DNA from: Verrucomicrobiota bacterium
GTDB taxonomy: Bacteria > Verrucomicrobiota > Verrucomicrobiia > Opitutales > Seribacteraceae
Direction: 5' to 3'
Assembly: GCA_014382645.1 (NCBI GenBank)
Contig: JACNJI010000290.1
Location: 1 to 7,241, forward strand
Length of the DNA stretch: 7,241 nucleotides
This document shows, one piece after another, positions 1 to 5,883 of the stretch. A program made the translations under genes and the position numbers. Numbering within the stretch: position 1 is the stretch's first letter; every line of letters starts with the position of its first letter. The notes below the pieces were generated by a model. That model was given only the letters and a program-made list of their open reading frames with translations, searched no databases and had not been told where the DNA came from.

Positions 1-696
1 GTGGCAAGGACGGGATGGGCATGGGGGTCTGCCGCTCAGGATTTCGACAACGATGGCGACCTCGACCTTTTTGTGGCCAATGGGCATCTTAGCGGTAAGT
101 CCTCACACGATTATTGCACCACTTATTGGTGTCACGACTTGTACGAGGGAAACTCTTCGAAAAACCCAATTCTGAAATCTTTTTTCGATCGTCAATTCAA
201 AGGTGGTGTTGGCCAGTCCATTTCGTGGAACGGTTACGAGCATAACGCTCTCTTTCTCAACAAAGGCTATGGCGAAGATTTTCTCGGTGTCGGTTTTCTG
301 CTCGGTGTTGCGGGCGAGTTTGATTCGCGTTCCGTCCTCACGGACGATCAGGACGGGGATGGTCTAGTCGACTTGCTGGTGGTGGAGTACGACACAAAGA
401 CCTTCGGCCAGCGCGTCCACGTCTACCGAAACGAGTGGCCGAATGCGGGCAACTGGATTGGGGTGCGTCTGCGTGGGTTGGCTATTGGCGCCAAGGTTAC
501 GGTCAAGGCAGGAGAAAAGGTTTGGTCGCGGGGTCTAGTTACGGGAGATTCCTTTTCGACCCAAAAGGCGAATGTCGTTCACTTCGGCATAGGGGAACTT
601 GACACCGTTGATTACTTGGAGGTGCGTTGGCCGGGTGGGGAAGTCACCAGATTGCCGACTCCCAAGACGAACTTTTACCACGTCGTCGCCCGCTGA
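1..696 (+). CDS. FG-GAP/VCBS repeat and ASPIC/UnbV domain protein, 5'-truncated (C-terminal part)
   Basis: This is the C-terminal 231 residues of a larger, probably exported protein. The frame is open to the window edge and family members are usually well over 500 residues, so the GTG at base 1 should not be read as the true start. Two calcium-loop VCBS/FG-GAP motifs are visible: DFDNDGDLD at residues 14-22 and DQDGDGLVD at 116-124. An ASPIC/UnbV domain follows (about 150-217), with the typical NWIGVRLRG opening, an AIGAKVTVKAG strand pair, a TGDSFSTQ segment and VRWPGGEV near the end. The repeats suggest the end of a beta-propeller. Cys39 and Cys44 lie close together between the two motifs and could form a disulfide if the protein is exported. 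Such proteins are abundant in Verrucomicrobiota and Planctomycetota, but substrate and role are generally unknown. Family assignment is firm; function is not. Confidence 0.9.
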   Translation: MARTGWAWGSAAQDFDNDGDLDLFVANGHLSGKSSHDYCTTYWCHDLYEGNSSKNPILKSFFDRQFKGGVGQSISWNGYEHNALFLNKGYGEDFLGVGFLLGVAGEFDSRSVLTDDQDGDGLVDLLVVEYDTKTFGQRVHVYRNEWPNAGNWIGVRLRGLAIGAKVTVKAGEKVWSRGLVTGDSFSTQKANVVHFGIGELDTVDYLEVRWPGGEVTRLPTPKTNFYHVVAR

Positions 697-709
697 CTCC
701 GCCGCAAAC

Positions 710-2050
710 CTAATTCCCCGGATTTTTTAGTCCGGCTACGTAGCTTTGCTTAAGCTCGGTGAGCCGATTCACGATATCCGGATGTTTCTTAGCTAGGTTT
801 TTTGATTCACCCGGATCCTCGTCTAAATTGGCGAGGAAAACCTTTCCGGAAGGTTCTCGACCTTCGGGGCGATTGTTATCGTTTGGGCTGTGCAAGAGTT
901 TCCAGTTCCCTTCTCGTACCACGCTTTGCTTGCCGAGTTGCCAGTAAAAGCTCTTGTGCGGAGAGGAAACTGCGCCGTCGGAAATTACTTCGACCAAGCT
1001 CTTTCCATCGAGCTTGTGATCTTTTGGTAATTTAGCTCCGCTCAATTCCGCGAGTGTTGGAAACCAGTCGCATCCCGTGGCCATTTGCGACCTGACTTCA
1101 CCTTCCGGGATCTTGCCGGGCCAGGAGACGATGGAGGGAACCCGGATGCCACCCTCAAAAAGACTGCCCTTGGCCCCGCGGTATGGCCCTGAACTTCCGC
1201 CACCTCCGAAGGTGCGTGTTTCAATGGAGTGACCATGGTCGGATTGGAAGACGATGATGGTGTTGTTACGCAACCCGAGTTTTTCCACATGGCTCACCAC
1301 CTTGCCCACGATTTCGTCCATCGACGAGATGAAGGCGCCGTACTTATCCCGAGGATGAGGGTGGTTCTTGTAGTGCTCGCGCCATTTGTCCGTTCCTTGG
1401 AGTGGGTAGTGCGGCCAATTGATCGCCCAGTAGATGAAGAACGGACGTTTTGAGTTTTTGTCCAGAAATGTCGTGCACTCGCGAACCATGAGATCCCCAA
1501 AATAGCTGCCGTCTTCCCAAATCTCGACACCGTTGCGCCACAGGTCGTGCAAGTTCGGAGGCACCCAGTAGAAGAAGTGGGAGTAATTGTCGATACACCC
1601 GCCCATATGGCCGTAGGAGAAGTCGAAGCCTTGGCCGTTGGGCATGGTCTCGGGAGTGTACCCGAGATGCCACTTCCCAATGTGGGCTGTTGCATATCCC
1701 GTGCCCTTGAAGATTTCCGCCATCGTCACTTCCTCCGTGGGCAATCCTGCCTTCCCCTTGTGGGAGGAAACGTTTCCGGGTACGCCAGCCCGTGGCGGAA
1801 ATCGCCCCGTAAGCAAGCCCGCCCGTGATGCCGAGCATATCGCCGAGGGTGAATACATCTGGGTAAAGCGAACTCCTGTCCGTGCCAGTTTATCCAGAGT
1901 CGGCGTTGTTAGGTCCTTTGAGCCGTAGCAGTTGGCGTCGACGGATCCTTGGTCGTCCGAGTAGATGAGGATCACATTCGGTTTGTTCTTGGCCGTAAGG
2001 CTGAAAAGACTACCAACGCAAAACAACGCCGTGAAGACTAGAAAGCGCAT
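710..2050 (-). CDS. Secreted formylglycine-dependent sulfatase (arylsulfatase family)
   Basis: A 446-residue type I sulfatase, predicted to hydrolyse sulfate esters, probably on a sulfated glycan, outside the cytoplasm. Residues 1-20 form a signal peptide: Arg2, a hydrophobic core, and a likely cut after SLTA. No lipobox is present. The catalytic fold starts at NVILIYSDDQ with metal ligands Asp32 and Asp33. The formylglycine site is Cys72 in CSASR (72-76), the C-x-A-x-R form of the motif. Further active-site candidates are Lys126 and His128 in HIGKWHLG, His214 in NWPHYP, Asp271-His272 in SDHGH, and Lys294 in RGAKGSLFEGG. The length is normal and the active site looks intact. The exact substrate cannot be read from sequence, and a separate formylglycine-generating enzyme is required. 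The gene starts 3 bases after the stop of the upstream 191-residue gene, so it is probably co-transcribed with the floA cluster. Its only Shine-Dalgarno-like match (AAGG) is very close to the ATG. Confidence 0.95.
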   Translation of the reverse strand: MRFLVFTALFCVGSLFSLTAKNKPNVILIYSDDQGSVDANCYGSKDLTTPTLDKLARTGVRFTQMYSPSAICSASRAGLLTGRFPPRAGVPGNVSSHKGKAGLPTEEVTMAEIFKGTGYATAHIGKWHLGYTPETMPNGQGFDFSYGHMGGCIDNYSHFFYWVPPNLHDLWRNGVEIWEDGSYFGDLMVRECTTFLDKNSKRPFFIYWAINWPHYPLQGTDKWREHYKNHPHPRDKYGAFISSMDEIVGKVVSHVEKLGLRNNTIIVFQSDHGHSIETRTFGGGGSSGPYRGAKGSLFEGGIRVPSIVSWPGKIPEGEVRSQMATGCDWFPTLAELSGAKLPKDHKLDGKSLVEVISDGAVSSPHKSFYWQLGKQSVVREGNWKLLHSPNDNNRPEGREPSGKVFLANLDEDPGESKNLAKKHPDIVNRLTELKQSYVAGLKNPGN

Positions 2051-2053
2051 GCC

Positions 2054-2629
2054 TTAAATTCCCGAGTTTCCGGATTTGCCATCTCGCAAGGAAACCGGTG
2101 GGCCAAGAATTTCTCTTAGAACGAGAGCCTTGCGGAGAGAATCGGGACTGCGAAGGTCGCTCACGATCGATTGGGATAAGGCGTTGGTCTTTCCGGAACC
2201 TATGTCAAAGGCTTTCAGGTTCTTTTTTGTGGCATCCTGATGGTCGGTTGCTCCCTGTTGACGGTAGGCTGCTTGGTCGGACGTTTCAGGTCGGGTTTGG
2301 ATCTTTTGGTCTGGGGAAGGGTCTTTGGAGGTAACTCTTGGCGGTGGAGGCGCAACTACGGATTCCTGCGGAATCGGTTCGATTCTTTGCTCATATCGTT
2401 GATATTCCTGTTCTCCGCCCGCTCTGTTTTTTTTCCAGAAGTCGCGAAGGACATCGCGGAGTTGAGGGGCATTATCCTCCTCTTCATCGGATTCGGGACG
2501 CTCAGCAGGTTGTCGCGGAGAAGGGGGAGGGTCGCCTTCATCGTTTATCTTCTTTTTGAAGAATTTCCCGAATATGGATGCCAGTACCAAAAGTACGACG
2601 ATCAGACTGTCGAACGGGATGTCTGGCAT
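2054..2629 (-). CDS. Hypothetical membrane-anchored protein with disordered tail, downstream of floA
   Basis: A 191-residue protein with no domain I can name. Residues about 6-23 form one hydrophobic segment (LIVVLLVLASIF), followed directly by KKK at 25-27. By the positive-inside rule this puts the C-terminal 165 residues in the cytoplasm. Residues 28-150 are rich in Pro, Gln, Glu, Asp, Lys and Arg (DPPPSP, an acidic SDEEED run, APPPPR) and look disordered. A charged stretch at 57-83 (LRDVLRDFWKKNR and following) may be helical. The C-terminus regains order: residues 150-182 read as a helix ending in REILGPPVSLR (172-182). From memory, short proteins beside floA in Planctomycetota and Verrucomicrobiota carry a similar EILGPP ending; this needs a search. 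It sits 40 bases after floA and 3 before the sulfatase, in the slot taken by yqfB in the Bacillus subtilis yqeZ-yqfA-yqfB operon, although it shows no resemblance to YqfB that I can recognise. Function is unknown. An adaptor for the FloA scaffold is my inference. Confidence 0.8.
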   Translation of the reverse strand: MPDIPFDSLIVVLLVLASIFGKFFKKKINDEGDPPPSPRQPAERPESDEEEDNAPQLRDVLRDFWKKNRAGGEQEYQRYEQRIEPIPQESVVAPPPPRVTSKDPSPDQKIQTRPETSDQAAYRQQGATDHQDATKKNLKAFDIGSGKTNALSQSIVSDLRSPDSLRKALVLREILGPPVSLRDGKSGNSGI

Positions 2630-2669
2630 CTTTCTCTCAGGTGCTCAGTGTTTGCTGATGTGGAAAGGC

Positions 2670-3665
2670 TTAGGAGTTTTCCTCGGACTTTGAAATCGTC
2701 TCCCGCATATCGGTGTCGGCTTGAATGTTGCGCATGCGATAGTAGTCCATGACGCCGAGGTTGCCGCTTCGGAATGCTTCCGCCATGGCAAGGGGAATCT
2801 GTGCTTCGGCTTCCACTAACTTGGCCCGCATCTCTTGCACCTTGGCACGGTTTTCTTGTTCCATGGCGACGGCTGCGGCACGACGGATTTCGGCGTGCGC
2901 TTGCGCAACTTCTTTGTCTGCGGCTGCTTGAGACGTGCGTAGCATTGCCCCACGATTTTCGCCAAGGTCGACGTCGGCTATGTCGATGGAGAGGATCTCG
3001 AATGCGGTTCCTTGGTCAAGTCCTCTCGCCAGGACGCTTCCGGTAATGGAGTTGGGGTTTTCCAGAACGATCTTATAGTTTGCCGAAGACCCGATAGTGG
3101 AGATTATGCTCTCACCTACGCGTGCAATAACTGTTTCTTCCTGTGCGCTGCCAACGTATCTATCGAGGTTGCTGCGAACGGTGACGCGAGCCCTCACCTT
3201 TACTTGGATCCCGTCTTTTGCTACACCGTCAATGGTATCGCGACCCTCGATTACACAATCGATGACCTTAGGGCTGATAGAGGTGCGTACTGCTTCCAGG
3301 ACGGATTTGTTGGTGCCTTTGGTGGCCAAGTCGATGGCGCATGCGCGATCCCACGACAGTTCTATGTTCGCCTTCAATGCCGCAATTAGGGCCTGAACGG
3401 TTTGCACGACGTTGCCTTCGGCCAAGTAGTGCGCTTCGAGCTCGTCGGTAGTCAAAGGAATCCCCGCTTTCATTGCAGTAATGCGAGCATCCACAATTAG
3501 ACCAACGGGAACGCCTCTTAGCCGCATAGCCAAAAGGGTGCTGAAGCCTACCTTGGCTTTCGCGAGTAAAGCTTTCAACCAAGTGTTGAAAAAGGAGATG
3601 ATAATAAAAAATATTACGAGTCCGACTACTAGTATTAGTCCGATAAGAATGTATTCCCACTGCAT
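2670..3665 (-). CDS. floA: Flotillin-like protein FloA
   Basis: A 331-residue bacterial flotillin (FloA/YqfA, formerly UPF0365), the same length as the Bacillus subtilis protein as I recall it. It scaffolds functional membrane microdomains by oligomerising at the inner face of the cytoplasmic membrane. Residues 5-27 are the N-terminal membrane segment or hairpin. The family block around [12 protein letters not shown] (47-58) follows, then the SPFH/PHB-like region, with [13 protein letters not shown] (74-86) and [16 protein letters not shown] (99-114). [13 protein letters not shown] (182-194) and [17 protein letters not shown] (219-235) are near-identical to the family. An Ala/Glu/Arg-rich coiled coil spans about 243-295, followed by [20 protein letters not shown] (290-309). 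Compared with B. subtilis FloA as I remember it, two short insertions of about 4-5 residues lie near 115-120 and 138-146. It follows two nfeD genes, the standard partner arrangement. The ATG has no Shine-Dalgarno; the leader next to it is A-rich. Confidence 0.97.
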   Translation of the reverse strand: MQWEYILIGLILVVGLVIFFIIISFFNTWLKALLAKAKVGFSTLLAMRLRGVPVGLIVDARITAMKAGIPLTTDELEAHYLAEGNVVQTVQALIAALKANIELSWDRACAIDLATKGTNKSVLEAVRTSISPKVIDCVIEGRDTIDGVAKDGIQVKVRARVTVRSNLDRYVGSAQEETVIARVGESIISTIGSSANYKIVLENPNSITGSVLARGLDQGTAFEILSIDIADVDLGENRGAMLRTSQAAADKEVAQAHAEIRRAAAVAMEQENRAKVQEMRAKLVEAEAQIPLAMAEAFRSGNLGVMDYYRMRNIQADTDMRETISKSEENS

Positions 3666-3771
3666 GATTTTTTTTGTTTAGAATATTTGGTTGATCAATG
3701 ATTCGATGAGTTGTCTCATGAAAAGATTATTAGAAACTAGCTTTCTGGGCATCGGTCTGTAAAGCTCAAGA
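3666..3771 (-). promoter_or_regulatory. floA leader: AT-rich intergenic region with small inverted repeats
   Basis: This 106-base gap between the short nfeD and floA is the only sizeable one in the run. Just after the upstream stop, on the minus strand, AGCTTT (3766-3761) can pair with AAAGCT (3744-3739) across a 16-base loop. Further along, ATGAG and CTCAT flank a 4-base loop (about 3705-3718), and TTGATCAA (3691-3698) is an 8-base palindrome. No strong U-tract follows the first stem, so it is not a standard intrinsic terminator. I see no convincing -35/-10 pair. It could hold an internal promoter, an RNA-processing site or a partial attenuator that sets FloA level relative to NfeD. This is speculative. 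Confidence 0.3.
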
Positions 3772-4239
3772 TCAGAGTTTCCTTACTTTCAATCTATAGC
3801 CGTCCTTGCCGCTTACCCTTAGAGCGGTGCCTTTTGAAGCGTATCCGTCTTCGCAAAAGGCATCGTATCGCTCGTCTCCGATGGCGATTATGCCTTCGGG
3901 TTTCAATGGCGTTGCCGCTTTGCCTTCCATGCCCACTACTTCGTCCGGTGCAATCGGGGGGTTGCTGGAACCACTCACGGCTTTTCCCAGAAAGAAGGCC
4001 TTTCCTAGACGACTTCCTTCCAGCCACCTCAATTCAATCAAGACTAGGAAGATGGCCCCGATCCCTCCCAGCAGAAAGGTCAGTCCGGATGCAAACCAGT
4101 CGCCATATTCCTGATGAGTCGCCACTGCGGAACCGACGATGCAACAGAAACCCAACAGGCCCAGCACACCGCCGGGCACTAAGACCTCAAAGAAGATCAA
4201 GGCATAGGCAATGAGTAACAGACCGATTATCCAGCTCAT
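3772..4239 (-). CDS. Short NfeD-family membrane protein (membrane segments plus OB-fold domain, no protease)
   Basis: A 155-residue NfeD-like protein of the short type. Residues about 3-21, 23-41 and 50-70 form three hydrophobic segments, with the loop LVPGGVLGLLGF (20-31) between the first two, like the membrane part of long NfeD proteins. A C-terminal OB-fold (NfeD C-terminal) domain spans about 101-155 and opens with VVGMEGKAATPLKPEG. It is recognisably paralogous to the C-terminus of the adjacent long NfeD: both share EGKA, L-x-P-x-G, a central RY pair and a closing strand ending in basic residues. The ClpP-like protease domain is absent. The ATG lies 6 bases after the stop of long nfeD, so the two are surely co-transcribed. 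Its likely role is as a membrane partner of FloA or of long NfeD, perhaps docking through the OB domain. The Shine-Dalgarno is weak (AAAG at best). The family call is secure; the specific role is inference. Confidence 0.9.
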   Translation of the reverse strand: MSWIIGLLLIAYALIFFEVLVPGGVLGLLGFCCIVGSAVATHQEYGDWFASGLTFLLGGIGAIFLVLIELRWLEGSRLGKAFFLGKAVSGSSNPPIAPDEVVGMEGKAATPLKPEGIIAIGDERYDAFCEDGYASKGTALRVSGKDGYRLKVRKL

Positions 4240-4245
4240 GCGACT

Positions 4246-5817
4246 TTACTTTCTAGTCACCACGAGGTTGAAATCTCGATGGCCCACTACCTCGATGGTT
4301 TCCCCCTTGCGGATTGTTCCGGATCGGGCTTGCGACTCGTAGCGCCGACCGGCTATTTCAACTTCGCCCGTCGGATACAGTTGGGTGACGGCCTTGCCCT
4401 CCGTTCCGATGGCGGGCAGTTCATCGGGAGCATCGGACGAATCCGCCCCGCCCGTGACCACCGGGTTCGCGCCTCCCACCGTATGGCCTAGGACGAAATT
4501 GTTCCACAACGGCGTGTGAGGCAATAAACGCGCCGCCAAAAAACCGAGGCCGACCGTGATCAGCAAACCATAGCATAGATCCAAGATCGGTTGCTTGAAC
4601 AGGTCGATGGACCATGTGAAATCGGGAGTTGGCCAAACGTCGACCATTGCCCAAAGCAAGGAGCCCAGCATCATGACCATCCCCAGCAAGGCGGGCACCA
4701 CCAATCCGGGGAACAGAAAAACTTCCAGCGCCACCAAGCACGCCCCGAGAAGAAAAACGATGACTTCCTCGTAACCTGCGAAACCCGCAACGTACTTGCT
4801 CCCGAAAAATATCATCAACAAAACCAGTCCCGATGCACCGAATACACCGAATCCCGGAGTCTTGAACTCAATGAACAGCAAAAGCATTCCCAGTCCCATG
4901 ACGATCGGTCCCACGCTATTCAGCCACAGCCCGAGTCTCTCCGCCCAGTTCACCTCCATGCGGACAACCTCGTAGTTGCCTTCTCCATACTTCTCGGCGA
5001 GCAAGTCCTCGATCGTCTTGTAGATACCGGTACCCAGCAGCGGTTGAGGGGGTTCCCCGTATTCCATGACGGCTTCCTCCGCAGTGAGTGTCAGCAATTC
5101 CCCCTCCCCTTGGATTGGGGAACCATCGGCGGTCAGGGGTTGCTCACCCTCTACGAAGAGTGTTTCGTTCGCGTCCATCATTGCGGCCATCACCCGAGCG
5201 CGGTATCGATGTTTGCCCGTGAAACAACGTATTTTCGCCTTCAGGTAGGAATTTACTTTGCGTTTCATCGAGGAATCGATGTTTCCACCACCACCGCTTA
5301 CGACTTCGGCCGCCCCTATCTGCCCGTAGGGAGCAAAGGCGATCTCGTTCGTGGCGACTGCAATGTAGGCGCCTGCGGAAATGGCCTCCGTGTTGACGTA
5401 GGTGATGATTGGTCCCTCGAAACGCTCGAACGACTCAATTATTTCTTGCATGATCTCGAGCGTCACTCCCAGTTCGCCACCGGGAGTATGCATGTCAAGG
5501 ATGACGGTTGTCGCCTCTGCTCGAATGGCGTCTTTGAGCCCTCTTCGCAGGATGTCGAGAATGGGTCCGCCGATCTGGTCGCGAACCGGGATAACGTAGG
5601 CCTTGGCCTTCCCCCCACCTATTTCCGCTTCCTCGGTAGTGTTGGTTTCGGATGCGATCGCATCTAGGCTGGCGTTGTTTTCAGCGACGATCTTGCTCGA
5701 ACTGGCGTTTGCCTCGTCCGCACCGCCGGCATTTTCTTCTGCGAGTACAGGAAGTGCAAATCCAAACACAGCCATTAAGCAAGCAATGGCACGGGTAGTT
5801 GATAGTTTTTTGGCCAA
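4246..5817 (-). CDS. nfeD: Long NfeD: ClpP-class membrane serine protease with OB-fold C-terminus (flotillin/stomatin partner)
   Basis: A 523-residue NfeD1b-type protein. Residues 1-26 are a signal peptide (Lys3-Lys4, a hydrophobic core, likely cut after VLA), then a low-complexity acidic linker to about 70. The ClpP/SppA-like protease domain spans about 72-290, with VILDMHTPGGELG (105-117) and the nucleophile motif AISAGAYIA (Ser147). A catalytic Lys is expected in the helix SYLKAKIR, at Lys193 or Lys195. By analogy with the archaeal PH1510 Ser/Lys dyad it should be active. Four or five membrane segments fill about 302-430, including the IEFKTPGFGVFG loop, and an OB-fold domain closes at about 468-523. 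Archaeal NfeD cleaves the stomatin C-terminus; here the genetic partner is FloA. The start codon is TTG. An in-frame stop lies shortly upstream, and the next ATG (residue 15) would remove the basic part of the signal peptide, so TTG at 5817 is preferred. No Shine-Dalgarno precedes it. Confidence 0.93.
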   Translation of the reverse strand: MAKKLSTTRAIACLMAVFGFALPVLAEENAGGADEANASSSKIVAENNASLDAIASETNTTEEAEIGGGKAKAYVIPVRDQIGGPILDILRRGLKDAIRAEATTVILDMHTPGGELGVTLEIMQEIIESFERFEGPIITYVNTEAISAGAYIAVATNEIAFAPYGQIGAAEVVSGGGGNIDSSMKRKVNSYLKAKIRCFTGKHRYRARVMAAMMDANETLFVEGEQPLTADGSPIQGEGELLTLTAEEAVMEYGEPPQPLLGTGIYKTIEDLLAEKYGEGNYEVVRMEVNWAERLGLWLNSVGPIVMGLGMLLLFIEFKTPGFGVFGASGLVLLMIFFGSKYVAGFAGYEEVIVFLLGACLVALEVFLFPGLVVPALLGMVMMLGSLLWAMVDVWPTPDFTWSIDLFKQPILDLCYGLLITVGLGFLAARLLPHTPLWNNFVLGHTVGGANPVVTGGADSSDAPDELPAIGTEGKAVTQLYPTGEVEIAGRRYESQARSGTIRKGETIEVVGHRDFNLVVTRK

Positions 5818-5883
5818 GTGTTTTATTATTGTTTACGAAAAGGCATTGCGCAAACCGTAAAGTGGAGTCAAAGGAAAGGTAAT
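5818..5883. promoter_or_regulatory. Divergent intergenic region between nfeD and the epimerase gene, with inverted repeat
   Basis: This 66-base region must carry promoters or leaders for both directions unless they lie in coding sequence. TTTACG (5832-5837) and CGTAAA (5856-5861) form a 6-base inverted repeat with an 18-base spacer, which overlaps the palindrome TTGCGCAA (5846-5853). On the minus strand, TTGCGC (5853-5848), a 17-base spacer and AATAAT (5830-5825) resemble a sigma-70 promoter with a good -10 and a poor -35. That would place the transcript start almost at the nfeD start codon. The repeat could be an operator. All of this is by eye, and short repeats arise readily by chance. Confidence 0.35.
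5871..5880 (+). promoter_or_regulatory. Shine-Dalgarno site fixing the epimerase start
   Basis: The purine run AAGGAAAGG (5871-5879) lies 4-8 bases before the ATG at 5884. It is the only strong ribosome-binding site in the window. It decides in favour of this ATG over the ATG 66 bases upstream in the same frame, which has no such site and would add 22 residues unlike the family. Confidence 0.75.

Noticed and set aside
1..3. GTG at base 1 as the true start of the ASPIC/VCBS gene
   Set aside because: The frame begins in the middle of a repeat unit at the window edge, with no signal peptide. The gene is cut by the window.
718..735. CCGGA/TCCGG hairpin as a classical intrinsic terminator
   Set aside because: The stem is only 5 bp and the T run is in the loop rather than after the stem. 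It is kept only as part of a low-interest observation.
1294..1838. Minus-strand frames of 133 and 164 codons within the sulfatase
   Set aside because: They lie in alternative frames of an intact sulfatase with all catalytic motifs in one frame, so a frameshift or second gene is not needed.
2240..2752. 170-codon + strand frame over the 191-residue gene and the end of floA
   Set aside because: It overlaps the end of floA, which is certain. The minus-strand frame has a coherent anchor plus KKK and an ordered C-terminus, while this one is a mix of Arg, Phe and Cys without a pattern.
4591..5667. 358-codon open frame on the + strand opposite nfeD
   Set aside because: It is antisense to a clear NfeD protein. 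The translation is Gln/His/Arg-rich, has no recognisable motif and has no ribosome-binding site, as expected for a shadow frame in GC-moderate coding DNA.
5818..5883. Upstream ATG extending the epimerase by 22 residues
   Set aside because: The extra residues do not resemble the family, no Shine-Dalgarno precedes that ATG, and a strong one precedes the ATG at 5884.
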